Assembly (NCBI GenBank): GCA_050733935.1
Contig: JBOHUC010000068.1
Location: 1 to 21,771 of the forward strand
Direction: 5' to 3'
Origin: JBOHUC01 sp050733935
Lineage (GTDB): Bacteria > Eisenbacteria > RBG-16-71-46 > DASYSL01
Length of the DNA stretch: 21,771 nucleotides
Position 1 is the stretch's first letter, and the number at the start of each line of letters is the position of its first letter. The position numbers were made by a program, and so were the translations under genes. Positions 14,497 to 21,771 of this stretch are shown one piece after another. The notes under the pieces are model-generated. The model was not told the origin of the DNA. It made no database searches and saw only the letters and a list, made by a program, of their open reading frames with translations.

Positions 14497-15182
14497 ACGC
14501 TCGCGATCCGGAACCGCACGTCGAATTCGAGGCGCTGGTCGTTCTCGGCCCCCATCACGAGCTTGAAGCCGAACGTCCGCCCGACGAGCGATTGCGCCGA
14601 ATTGTCGGTGCGAAGGAGGAGCCGCATCGGACCGCCGCCCGCGGCGGAGGGATCGTTCAGGAGGTCGACCGGTGCGACCCAGTCCTGATAGACCTGCTGC
14701 GCCTGGATCCAGGTCGGCTCCTGCGGAAGGGTCCGGTTGTCGTAGGTGATGCCGCGGTGGATGACCTTCCAGTTCCTCCCGTAGACGTCGTCGAACGTCA
14801 TCTCGTCCCACAGGATCTTCGCGGCCACTCCCATCCGGTTTTCGATCCTAAACGACACGAAGTTCGTGTCGGGCTTGAAGTACAGGTAGAACTCGCGGGT
14901 CGTGACACCGAAGCGGTCGTTGTTCGGCGAGATCATGTCGAAGCGGTAGAGGAAGCCCGAGCTCAGCTGCTGCGCGCGCTGCTCCGCGTCCTGGATCGGC
15001 GTGGGCGTCGTCGGCGAGCCCGGCGGAATGCTCGGGTTCACCTTCGGAGAGCCGCCGCCGCAGCCGGCGATCACGAACCCGAACGCGGCGACGAGCGCGA
15101 TCGCGGAGACGAGATCCCGGAACAGGACACCGTGCGGGACGGGAAGGCCTTTGTTCCGTCTCGGCTGCTCGGCGTTCGACAT
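14478..15182 (-). CDS. Putative lipoprotein of unknown function
   Basis: A 234-residue secreted protein that I do not recognise. A polar N-region of about 22 residues is followed by a hydrophobic stretch (about 24-40) and a lipobox VIAGC with Cys41, so it is probably lipid-anchored. Next comes a Pro/Thr-rich linker (PPGSPTTPTP, about 53-62) and a soluble domain containing YRFDMISPNNDRFGVTTREFYLYF and a C-terminal FKLVMGAENDQRLEFDVRF, which look like beta strands. The ATG at 15182 has a strong AGGAGGA ribosome site; the frame is open upstream but without support. It follows threonine synthase by 80 bases on the same strand, so it may be read from that transcript or from its own promoter. Its stop lies inside the convergent glycosyltransferase gene. 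Confidence 0.75.
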   Translation of the reverse strand: MSNAEQPRRNKGLPVPHGVLFRDLVSAIALVAAFGFVIAGCGGGSPKVNPSIPPGSPTTPTPIQDAEQRAQQLSSGFLYRFDMISPNNDRFGVTTREFYLYFKPDTNFVSFRIENRMGVAAKILWDEMTFDDVYGRNWKVIHRGITYDNRTLPQEPTWIQAQQVYQDWVAPVDLLNDPSAAGGGPMRLLLRTDNSAQSLVGRTFGFKLVMGAENDQRLEFDVRFRIASVYPVGR

Positions 15183-15262
15183 CGAGTCCTCCTCTGGCAC
15201 CGCGCCTGGCTTCCTGGGCCCGCGAGCGACCGGGAACCTCCCCCGGACCGCGCGCACGCTTT

Positions 15263-16489
15263 CTAGCATAACGGACTTCGCCGCGCGAGCGCGGCTTCGA
15301 TCGCCTCGAGGTACTTGAGTCCGCTCCCCGTGTTGTACACCACGACGCGGTCCCCTGCTCCGGCACCGCCCGTCTCGACGAGCCGCCTAAGGCCCGCGAG
15401 CGCGGCGCCGCCCTCCGGGGCCGCGAGAATGCCGAGGGCCTGCGAGAGGACGAGCGTGTCGTCGAGCATGGCGGTTTCGGGAACCGCGACCGCCGTTCCG
15501 CCGGACGCGCGCAGGACCCTAAGCATCCAGCGGTCGCCGACCGCCGCCGGCACCCGGAGCCCGGCGGCGAGTGTCACGGGATCCGCCCACGGTGTCGCCT
15601 CGGCCGCGCCGCGTTCGAACGCGCGCGGGATCGGCGCGCAGCCCTCGACCTGGACGCTCACGAGCCGCGGCCTGCGGGCGGGATCGATCCAGCCGAGGGC
15701 CGAAAGCTCGTCGAACGCCTTCGCCATCCCGACGAGCCCGGTGCCGCCGCCCGTCGGATAGACGATCACGTCCGGCAACGTCCACCCGAGCTGCTCGGCG
15801 ATTTCGTAGCCCATCGTCTTCTTGCCCTCGACCCGGAACGGCTCCCGCAGCGTCGAGAGATCGAACCAGTCGGGCCCCGCCACCTCGCGCAGGCGCCGGC
15901 CGGCGTCCGTGATGAAGCCGGGAACGAGCGTGACGCGTGCTCCGAGCGCGCGCGCTTCGAGCACGAACGCCTTCGGGCAGTCCTCGGGCACGAACACGTG
16001 CGCGGTGAGCCCCGCCCGCGCGGCGTAGGCCGCGAGCGCGCCGCCCGCGTTCCCGGCGCTCGGGAGTGCCACGTGACGGGCGCCGAACGCGTGCGCCAGA
16101 TTGACGGCGAGACACAACCCGCGCGCCTTGAACGATCCCGTGGGGTTCGGAGCCTCGTCCTTGACGAGGAGCTCGCGCACGCCGACGAGCGCGGCGAGCG
16201 CGGGCAGGGACGGAAGCGGCGTCCAGCCCTCCCCGAGCGTGATCGGCGCGCGCTCGAACGAAAGCGGAAGCGCCTCGCGGTAGCGCCACAGCGTGGCTTC
16301 GCGCGCGGCGAGCGCCGCACGATCGAAGCGCTTTCGGAGCGTGTCCAAGTCGTAGAGCGCGGCGAGGGGCCGCCCGCACTCGCAGAGCCCGCGCCAGGCG
16401 GACAGGTCGTACGTGCGACCGCACTCCGTGCACTCGAGGTGCGTGAGGTGGGGCTGCGTCGCCCGCGTGCCCGATCGTGCCGCGCTCAT
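15263..16489 (-). CDS. thrC: Threonine synthase (PLP-dependent)
   Basis: A 408-residue cytoplasmic enzyme that converts O-phospho-L-homoserine to L-threonine. An N-terminal Cys-rich segment (LECTECGRTYDLSAWRGLCECGRPL, about 18-42, residues given in part) is the zinc-ribbon-like start typical of class II threonine synthases. The PLP lysine lies in NPTGSFKARG, followed by SAGNAGGALAAYAARAG, the phosphate-binding PTGGGTGLVG and the C-terminal NTGSGLKY. Length is normal. The ATG at 16489 overlaps the rsgA stop as ATGA. No other threonine or aspartate-family biosynthesis gene is nearby, so its presence in this operon reflects co-transcription rather than a pathway cluster. Relatives such as cysteate synthase share this fold, but the overall pattern fits ThrC. 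Confidence 0.9.
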   Translation of the reverse strand: MSAARSGTRATQPHLTHLECTECGRTYDLSAWRGLCECGRPLAALYDLDTLRKRFDRAALAAREATLWRYREALPLSFERAPITLGEGWTPLPSLPALAALVGVRELLVKDEAPNPTGSFKARGLCLAVNLAHAFGARHVALPSAGNAGGALAAYAARAGLTAHVFVPEDCPKAFVLEARALGARVTLVPGFITDAGRRLREVAGPDWFDLSTLREPFRVEGKKTMGYEIAEQLGWTLPDVIVYPTGGGTGLVGMAKAFDELSALGWIDPARRPRLVSVQVEGCAPIPRAFERGAAEATPWADPVTLAAGLRVPAAVGDRWMLRVLRASGGTAVAVPETAMLDDTLVLSQALGILAAPEGGAALAGLRRLVETGGAGAGDRVVVYNTGSGLKYLEAIEAALARRSPLC

Positions 16490-17439
16490 CGCGCGCGCCC
16501 CTTCGCCCCGCGCGGGAGCCTCCGCTCGGGCGCGCCCGAGAGCTCCTCGTAGAGCACGCGGTACGAGCGGTGGCGCTCGCCGCCGAACGCGCCTTCGGCG
16601 CGCATGGCGACGAGCGCGCAGCCGGGCTCGTCGAGATGGGAGCAATCCGCGAAACGGCAGGGCCCCTGGTCCCGCCACTCGGGGAAGAGCTGTGCGAGCG
16701 AGCGCGCCGGGAGGTCGGGCGGAAGCCCGAACGTGCGTACGCCGGGAGTGTCGATGACTTCGGTCGCCGGCGGCCCCGGATCGAGGCGCACGAGCGTGCT
16801 CGCCGTCGTCGTGTGGCGGCCGCGGCCGGTCTTCGCGTTCACCTCGCCAATTCTGAGATCGAGCCCCGGAACGAGCGCGTTCAGGAGCGTGCTCTTCCCC
16901 ACTCCCGAGTGCCCGACGACGAGCGAGCGGCGGCCGGCGAGCACGGTCCGGAGCTCGGCGAGGCCCCGCCCCTCCTTCGCCACGACCGCATGCGTCGGAT
17001 ATCCGGTGCGCGCGTACAGCGCGCTCGCGTCCGCGATCTCCGCCTCGGAAACGAGGTCGCACTTCGTGAACACGAGGACGAGCGGAAGGCCGCACCATTC
17101 GGCGGTGACGGCGAAGCGGTCGAGGAGTCCCTCGGCGAGCGGCGGATGCGCGAGTGATGCGACCGCGACCACCTGGCTGAGGTTCGCGGCAAGGATCTGA
17201 TGGCGCGCCCGCGCGCGCGCGCCGGCCGCGCGGCGCTCGAAGCGGTTCCGCCGGGGCGCGATCGACTCGACGACCTCCTCACGCACCCTGACAGAGTCGC
17301 CCACGACGATCGCGTTCCCGAGCCGCGCGCCCGGATCCTGGAGCCGCTTCGGCACCGCGACGGCCCGCAGCGTCCCGCCGTCGTCGAGCACGACCACGCC
17401 GCGCAGGTCGATGCGCGCGACGACTCCGTCGAACGTCAC
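16486..17439 (-). CDS. rsgA: Ribosome small-subunit-dependent GTPase RsgA
   Basis: A 317-residue circularly permuted GTPase that checks late maturation of the 30S subunit. The motif order shows the permutation: TKCD (125-128, G4) comes before the P-loop GHSGVGKST (176-184, G1) and DTPG (230-233, G3). An N-terminal OB-like domain (about 1-70) and a C-terminal zinc-binding region with Cys261, Cys266, His268 and Cys274 complete the family layout. GRGRHTTT (206-213) is the characteristic switch region. I chose the GTG at 17439 because it overlaps the stop of the upstream transporter as GTGA. The stop in turn overlaps threonine synthase as ATGA. Confidence 0.94.
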   Translation of the reverse strand: MTFDGVVARIDLRGVVVLDDGGTLRAVAVPKRLQDPGARLGNAIVVGDSVRVREEVVESIAPRRNRFERRAAGARARARHQILAANLSQVVAVASLAHPPLAEGLLDRFAVTAEWCGLPLVLVFTKCDLVSEAEIADASALYARTGYPTHAVVAKEGRGLAELRTVLAGRRSLVVGHSGVGKSTLLNALVPGLDLRIGEVNAKTGRGRHTTTASTLVRLDPGPPATEVIDTPGVRTFGLPPDLPARSLAQLFPEWRDQGPCRFADCSHLDEPGCALVAMRAEGAFGGERHRSYRVLYEELSGAPERRLPRGAKGRAR

Positions 17440-18584
17440 CTCGCGCGCGACTCCGGCCGTCCGGCGCCCCAGAGCGCTCCGCCGAGCGCCACGAGGAGGG
17501 CCGTCGTGGGCAACGCCAGCGCCGCCCCGAGGATCCCGCCGAGCGTGCTGCCGGCGAGCACGGCCAGGATGACTACGAACGGATGGAGCTCGAGGCGCGA
17601 GCTCATGAGCCGCGGATTGATGACGTAGTTGTTGATCTGGTTCAGGAGAACGTACGCGCCGAGGACGACGGCCATGTACGTCGGCCCGCGGTCGGACGTG
17701 ACGACCGCGAGCGAGCCGACGATCGCGACCGAGCCCAGGAACGGCACGGCCTCCGCGACCCCGGCGAGCACGCCGAGCGCGAACGAGTAGCGAACGCCGA
17801 GAGCCGTGAACAGGACCGTCGCGAGCGTCGAGCACACGAGCACGACGAGCGTCTGGCCGCGCACGTACGTCTCGAGCGAGCGGTCGGCTTCGGTGACGAG
17901 GAGCCGCGCAGTCGGGCGCCAGCGCGCGGGCAGGCCCTCGACGAACCCGGTCGTGAGCGTGCCGCCATCGGTCAGGATGTAGAACGCGCCGATCGGAACG
18001 ACGATGAGCCCGAGCAAGTCGTCGATCGACCCGAGGAGCGTGGGAACGAGGCTCGCGGCCTTGTGCGCACCGGTCTCGAGCAGGCGGTGCCACTCGGCCT
18101 GCACCTTGAGCCAGACCTCGGGCGAAAGTCCCATGCCCCGGCGCTCGGACATGGTGACGAACCACTGCTCGACCACCTGGTAGAAGCGCGGAAGCTCTCC
18201 GCCGAGGCGTGCGAGCTCGGTCCAGAGGACCGGGACGAACCAGTAGAGCGCGAGCGCGAAGACGCCGATCGAGGCGATGACGACGACTCCGGCCGCGAGC
18301 TTCCGTCCGACGAGACGCTCGCCGCCGAGGGGCACGCGCGCGAGCCGGGCCACGAGCGGCTCGAGCACGTACGCGACGAACACGCTCGCGACCAGCACGA
18401 GAAGGACGCCGCGCAGCCGGTAGGCGAAGTACACGACCGCCGCGATCGCGAGCAGTGACCCGAGCGAGAGCGCGCCCCAGCTCCAGGCGATCGGCGCCAC
18501 GCGATTGCGCGGGCCGCGCTCTCCCGGCGTCCCGGAGGACGATCCGGGCGACGATCCCGCCGGGCCGCCGGCGTCCGCGCTCAC
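17436..18584 (-). CDS. AI-2E/PerM family membrane transporter
   Basis: A 382-residue inner-membrane protein of the AI-2E transporter (PerM/TqsA/YdgG) family; characterised members export autoinducer-2 or exchange Na+/H+, so the substrate here is open. A Gly/Ser/Pro-rich cytoplasmic N-terminus (about 1-30) is followed by paired hydrophobic helices (about 35-80), another helix near 97-117 and a long amphipathic part. The C-terminal membrane block contains AVPFLGSVAIVGSLAVV, then NQINNYVINPRLMSSRLELHP and GSTLGGILGAALALPTTALL, the family signature. Its GTG at 18584 overlaps the histidine kinase stop as GTGA, and its own stop overlaps rsgA as GTGA. Confidence 0.9.
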   Translation of the reverse strand: MSADAGGPAGSSPGSSSGTPGERGPRNRVAPIAWSWGALSLGSLLAIAAVVYFAYRLRGVLLVLVASVFVAYVLEPLVARLARVPLGGERLVGRKLAAGVVVIASIGVFALALYWFVPVLWTELARLGGELPRFYQVVEQWFVTMSERRGMGLSPEVWLKVQAEWHRLLETGAHKAASLVPTLLGSIDDLLGLIVVPIGAFYILTDGGTLTTGFVEGLPARWRPTARLLVTEADRSLETYVRGQTLVVLVCSTLATVLFTALGVRYSFALGVLAGVAEAVPFLGSVAIVGSLAVVTSDRGPTYMAVVLGAYVLLNQINNYVINPRLMSSRLELHPFVVILAVLAGSTLGGILGAALALPTTALLVALGGALWGAGRPESRAR

Positions 18585-20014
18585 CAGCCCGCCTGCCCGC
18601 CGACCGGAAGCACGAGCGAGAATGTGGCCCCCCGCCCGACCTCGCTCTCGGCCCAGATGCGCCCGCGGTGCGCGGCCGCGATGCGATACGTGGTCGCAAG
18701 GCCGAAGCCGTGCCCGGTGGGCTTGGTCGTGAACGTCGGCTCCCAGATCTTGTCGAGGATCGCGCGGCTCATGCCCGGCCCGTTGTCCGCGACCCGGATG
18801 AGGACCGTCTCACCGGGCTCCTGCCATCCGGTCATGACCGTGATGCGCTTGTTCGCCGTGCCCTTTTCGATCATCGCCTCGGCCGCGTTGCCGAACAGGT
18901 TGATGAACACCTGCTGGAGCTGACCGGGATCGGCGGTGATCGCCGGCAGGCCGTCGGTCAGCTCGAGGGCGAACTCGACCTGGTCGAACTTGTTCTGCGG
19001 CCGCACGAAATCGGCGGTGCGGCGCACGAGGTCGTTCACGTCCACGCGCACGACCTTCATCTCCTTGTGCGAGAAGTCCATGAGCCCCTTGGTGAGGATC
19101 GCCATGTTCGCCGCCTGCTCCATGATGATGCGGGCGTGGCGCGCGATCTTCTCGGGCTCGGCCTTCCCGAGCTCGAGCGTGAGCATCTGCGCGCGGGCCG
19201 AGATCGCGGCCAGGTAGTTCGAGATCTCGTGCCCGATCTCCGCCGCCATCTCCCCTTTCGCCGCCATACGCTCCTGATGGACGAGCTGGTCCTGCGCCTT
19301 CTTGAGGTCGACGTAGCGCCGGTGCGAGTCGCGAATCACGAGGAGCGGCACGTAGAAGAGAATGATCCCGGCCCAGCGCAGCATGGCGTAGGAGACGACC
19401 ATGAGCGGCGCCAGGAAGAGGAGTGCCAGGTCCGAGATGAGCTGCTCCGCGTACAGGAAGTCCTCGCGCATGACGAGCGTGACCGGCCGCTCCGAGCCCC
19501 ACGCGGAAGCGGTCGACACGAGCACGATGTTGAGCCCGCGATAGACGACGCCGAGCCCGAGGAGCGGGATCAGAAGCCCGACCATCTCGGTGACCTCGAG
19601 TCGGCCCGCCTGGTCGATGAGCGGCCAGATCCCCTCCCTCGGGCCGCCGAGCAGGTGGAACGTCCAGCCTGCGGCCGCCATCACGATCACCATCGCCGCC
19701 GTGTTGTAGAGGACCCGGATCGCGGGCCTGCGGCGGAGGAAGATGTCCGAGAGGGCCGTCGCCGCGGCGACGATCCAGATCGCGGGCGTGATCCCCCACA
19801 GGACGAGCGTGGCGAAGTTCGCGGCCGACGCCATCGAGTCCGTGCCTTCGCCCGTGATCGTCGGCAGCCACAGGCTCTCGGCGACCAGGTTGATGGCGAT
19901 CCAGATCAGGAACTGAACGAGGAGCGCATTCGTCGGATCGAGCGGATGGAGTGCCAGGAGAACGATCGCCGTGGCGACGACCGAGCCGACAAAGAGGACG
20001 AGACGGCGGCTCAC
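18581..20014 (-). CDS. Membrane-bound sensor histidine kinase (orphan in this window)
   Basis: A 477-residue sensor kinase. The first 225 residues form about six hydrophobic helices, without a periplasmic or PAS domain, so sensing is probably within the membrane. The part around ESLWLPTITGEGTDSMASAANF resembles the membrane module found in some HD-GYP proteins (inference). A short coiled linker (230-255) leads to the phospho-acceptor His262 in AEIGHEISNYLAAISAR, the N box INLFGNAAEA (371-380), DNGPG (410-414), the F box EPTFTTKPTG and GHGFGLATT (434-442). All catalytic boxes are intact. The GTG at 20014 follows the epimerase stop with no gap, and GGGAGG lies upstream of it. No response regulator is encoded in the window. 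Confidence 0.92.
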   Translation of the reverse strand: MSRRLVLFVGSVVATAIVLLALHPLDPTNALLVQFLIWIAINLVAESLWLPTITGEGTDSMASAANFATLVLWGITPAIWIVAAATALSDIFLRRRPAIRVLYNTAAMVIVMAAAGWTFHLLGGPREGIWPLIDQAGRLEVTEMVGLLIPLLGLGVVYRGLNIVLVSTASAWGSERPVTLVMREDFLYAEQLISDLALLFLAPLMVVSYAMLRWAGIILFYVPLLVIRDSHRRYVDLKKAQDQLVHQERMAAKGEMAAEIGHEISNYLAAISARAQMLTLELGKAEPEKIARHARIIMEQAANMAILTKGLMDFSHKEMKVVRVDVNDLVRRTADFVRPQNKFDQVEFALELTDGLPAITADPGQLQQVFINLFGNAAEAMIEKGTANKRITVMTGWQEPGETVLIRVADNGPGMSRAILDKIWEPTFTTKPTGHGFGLATTYRIAAAHRGRIWAESEVGRGATFSLVLPVGGQAGW

Positions 20015-21034
20015 TCACCCTCCCGGGCGTGGGACGACCCCGAGGCCGGGGACGTCGGGCAGGATCAGACGACCGTCGCTTCCTCCCACGCCCTGATACG
20101 GATCGCGCGCGAGGAGCCAGTGACCGTCGAGATCGAGCGTATCCATGAGCGGCCCCAGATGGGCCGCCGCGGTGATACCCAGGCTGCTTTCTATCATGCA
20201 GCCGAGCATGAGGGAAAGCCCGTGCGCCCGTGCGGCGTGCACGAGCCGGAGCGCCTCGGTCGGGCCGCCGGTCTTCACGAGCTTGATGACCACGCCGGCC
20301 ACACGACGGGCAAGCTTCGGCACGTCGGTCGCGACATGGCAGGACTCGTCCACGTAGAGCGGCAACGGAGAGCGCGCGGCGAGCCAGGCGAGCCCCTCGA
20401 GGTCGTCGGGTGCGAGCGGCTGCTCCACGAACTCGACGCCGACGTCCGCGAGCGCCGGGAGGAGTGCGAGCGCCTGATCGCGGCTCCAGGCCGCGTTCGC
20501 GTCGACGCGCAGGCGCTGGGTCGAGCGTTCGCGGATCCGGCGCAGGGTCGCGACGTCGTCGGGCCCGCCGACCTTGACTTTGAGGATGGGATAGCCTTTT
20601 GCCTCTTCGAGCTTTACGAGCGTCGTCTCCCAATCTGCTAGACCCAGCGTGAACGACGAGACCGGCATCGCGGCCGGATCCACCCCGAAGAGCTTCCACA
20701 ATGGAACACCGGCGGCCTGCGCGCGCAGATCCCAGAGCGCGGTATCGAGCGCGTTCCACGCCGCCCGGTTGCCGTTCAGGGTCGTGCGAGCGCGACGCTC
20801 GAAGCCCTCGATCTCCCACGGATCGCGCGGCAGGAGCGGCTCCCAGGTCGCGAGTGCGGCGCGCGCGGTGGCCGCGTTCTCGCCGTAGTAGGCGGTTGCG
20901 GCCACCTCGCCCAGGCCGACCCTGCCGTCGTGCTCGAGACGGACGACGAGATGCTCCCAGTTCTTCCGGCCTCCGCGCGCGATGCGGAATTCGTGGCGGG
21001 TGACGAGCTCGAGCGGCTCGACCGTCATCTTCAT
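20015..21034 (-). CDS. Dipeptide epimerase family enzyme (enolase superfamily), DgcA-like
   Basis: A 339-residue enolase-superfamily enzyme. The barrel motifs are complete: the Lys pair in LKVKVG (Lys152, Lys154), VDAN with Asp178 and Asn180, EQPL with Glu204, DES with Asp229 (metal ligands), and KLVKTGG with Lys251 and Lys254 on the opposite face. This is the pattern of L-Ala-D/L-Glu epimerases and of N-acetyl-D-glutamate racemase (DgcA). The directly upstream DUF1611 gene, whose stop overlaps this ATG as ATGA, favours the second possibility, because DUF1611 protein DgcN is the described acetyltransferase partner. A second ATG two codons in is possible. The kinase gene follows without a gap. 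Confidence 0.88.
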   Translation of the reverse strand: MKMTVEPLELVTRHEFRIARGGRKNWEHLVVRLEHDGRVGLGEVAATAYYGENAATARAALATWEPLLPRDPWEIEGFERRARTTLNGNRAAWNALDTALWDLRAQAAGVPLWKLFGVDPAAMPVSSFTLGLADWETTLVKLEEAKGYPILKVKVGGPDDVATLRRIRERSTQRLRVDANAAWSRDQALALLPALADVGVEFVEQPLAPDDLEGLAWLAARSPLPLYVDESCHVATDVPKLARRVAGVVIKLVKTGGPTEALRLVHAARAHGLSLMLGCMIESSLGITAAAHLGPLMDTLDLDGHWLLARDPYQGVGGSDGRLILPDVPGLGVVPRPGG

Positions 21035-21771
21035 CCGGCGTCTCCTCGGGTGCGGCGCGCGAGCAGCGCGTCGGTCAGGGGTTCGGGACCGAATCGCACG
21101 GGATCGGTCGCCGGCAGCCCGGTCTCCTGTTGTGCGCGCGCGAGTGCCGCGCGGGCCTCGACTTCGGGCAGGTCGAACGTATTGAGCGCCACCCCGATCA
21201 CCTTTCCGGAGCGGATCGGCGCGAGCGCGTCCTCGTAGCGCCTGACGAGCTCGACGAGCGGCGCGATCGGAACTTCCCCGACGCGGATGCGTGTGCGCGT
21301 CGCCTGGTGACAGAGGATCATCGACTGCGGAAGCGAACCGTGCACGAGACCGAGCGTCACCCCCGAGTAGCCCGGATGAAGAAGCGAGCCCTGGCCTTCG
21401 ACGATCACCCAGTCCGATCCTGTCGCGGCCTCGAGCACGAGCGCTTCGGCCGCGCCCGCGATGAAGTCGGCGATCATCCGATCGACCGCAAGCCCCCTCC
21501 CCGCAAGCAGGATTCCGGTCTGCCCGGTCGCGACGAAGGCCGACCGCTCGCCCCGCGCGAGGAGGCTTCGATGAACTTCCCACGCGGCCGTCATCTTGCC
21601 GACGTTGCAATCGGAGCCGACCGTGAGCGTGACGTGCGCGGCCACCTCGCGCGCGCGGCCCGCCGCGACGGGAAGCTCGGGCGGCACGGCGCGCAGGTCG
21701 ACGAGCCGGATTCCGAGCGCGCGGGCGCGCGCGGCGAGCTCCGGATCGTCCGCGAGGAACGAATGAAGCCC
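21031..21771 (-). CDS. DUF1611 family P-loop protein, DgcN-like, 5' end cut by window edge
   Basis: The reading frame enters from the right edge (first codons GLHSFLADDPELAARARALG) and runs 246 codons to the stop at 21031. A GTG at 21687 is not the true start, because the family-typical GLHSFL ... GIRLVDLRAVPPEL segment lies upstream of it. The C-terminal domain has a P-loop (TVGSDCNVGKMT) followed by GQTGILLAGRGLAVDRMIADF, VIVEGQGSLLHPGYSGVTLGL and ALNTFDLPE. These mark DUF1611 proteins, of which DgcN is described as a D-glutamate N-acetyltransferase in a D-glutamate catabolic route with the racemase DgcA. The adjacent epimerase makes that role plausible here, but the activity is inferred. 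The N-terminal domain is outside the window. Confidence 0.85.
   Translation of the reverse strand, partial: GLHSFLADDPELAARARALGIRLVDLRAVPPELPVAAGRAREVAAHVTLTVGSDCNVGKMTAAWEVHRSLLARGERSAFVATGQTGILLAGRGLAVDRMIADFIAGAAEALVLEAATGSDWVIVEGQGSLLHPGYSGVTLGLVHGSLPQSMILCHQATRTRIRVGEVPIAPLVELVRRYEDALAPIRSGKVIGVALNTFDLPEVEARAALARAQQETGLPATDPVRFGPEPLTDALLARRTRGDAG

Noticed and set aside
15183..15262. Separate promoter for the lipoprotein gene in the 80-base gap after threonine synthase
   Set aside because: TATGCT near 15264-15269 on the minus strand resembles a -10 box, but I found no matching -35 box at 16-18 bases.
18455..20641. 728-residue open frame on the plus strand opposite the kinase and epimerase
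   Set aside because: It is a shadow of well-supported minus-strand genes, with repetitive charged composition and no motif.
1..21771. CRISPR arrays, tRNA or rRNA genes, insertion sequences, prophage or defence genes
   Set aside because: I looked for spaced direct repeats, cloverleaf patterns, transposase or integrase motifs and terminal repeats and saw none.

Overview
The window is a very GC-rich (about 70% by eye), gene-dense piece of bacterial chromosome with no mobile element, rRNA, tRNA or CRISPR that I can see. A lipoprotein with a lipobox, many integral membrane proteins, frequent GTG starts and 4-nt start/stop overlaps suggest a free-living Gram-negative-type bacterium from a high-GC lineage. 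A candidate phylum such as Eisenbacteria, or Gemmatimonadota, would fit, but that placement is a guess. Nineteen protein genes are supported. The first and the last run off the window edges. No gap between genes exceeds about 240 bases.

Left part (1-5243): a carbon-starvation/peptide permease gene (cstA, minus strand, cut by the left edge) is preceded by a small putative zinc-ribbon protein. Divergent from them is a MATE efflux transporter, which converges on a DUF1015 gene carrying an in-frame 12-bp tandem repeat.

Sigma module (5287-6980): an ECF-type sigma factor and a small two-helix membrane protein overlap by ATGA. A DUF6249-type membrane protein lies divergently. The gap between them holds two near-identical, inverted promoter-like elements (TGCAACCGGA ... 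GTCCCACC), which suggests that the sigma factor drives both sides. This is the most distinctive non-coding signal in the window.

Middle (6965-14496): typA, an alpha/beta hydrolase and a nitrilase-family amidohydrolase form a minus-strand operon joined by GTGA overlaps. A divergent plus-strand run starts from a promoter pair whose -35 boxes overlap: DUF2231 membrane protein, fdhD, M24 metallopeptidase and a GT-C-type glycosyltransferase.

Right part (14478-21771, minus strand): a tightly packed run of seven genes reads, in transcription order, DUF1611 protein (DgcN-like, cut by the right edge), dipeptide epimerase family enzyme (DgcA-like), membrane histidine kinase, AI-2E/PerM-family transporter, rsgA GTPase, threonine synthase and a lipoprotein. 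The first two resemble the described D-glutamate catabolic pair (N-acetyltransferase plus N-acetyl-D-glutamate racemase). The kinase is translationally linked to them and has no response regulator in view.
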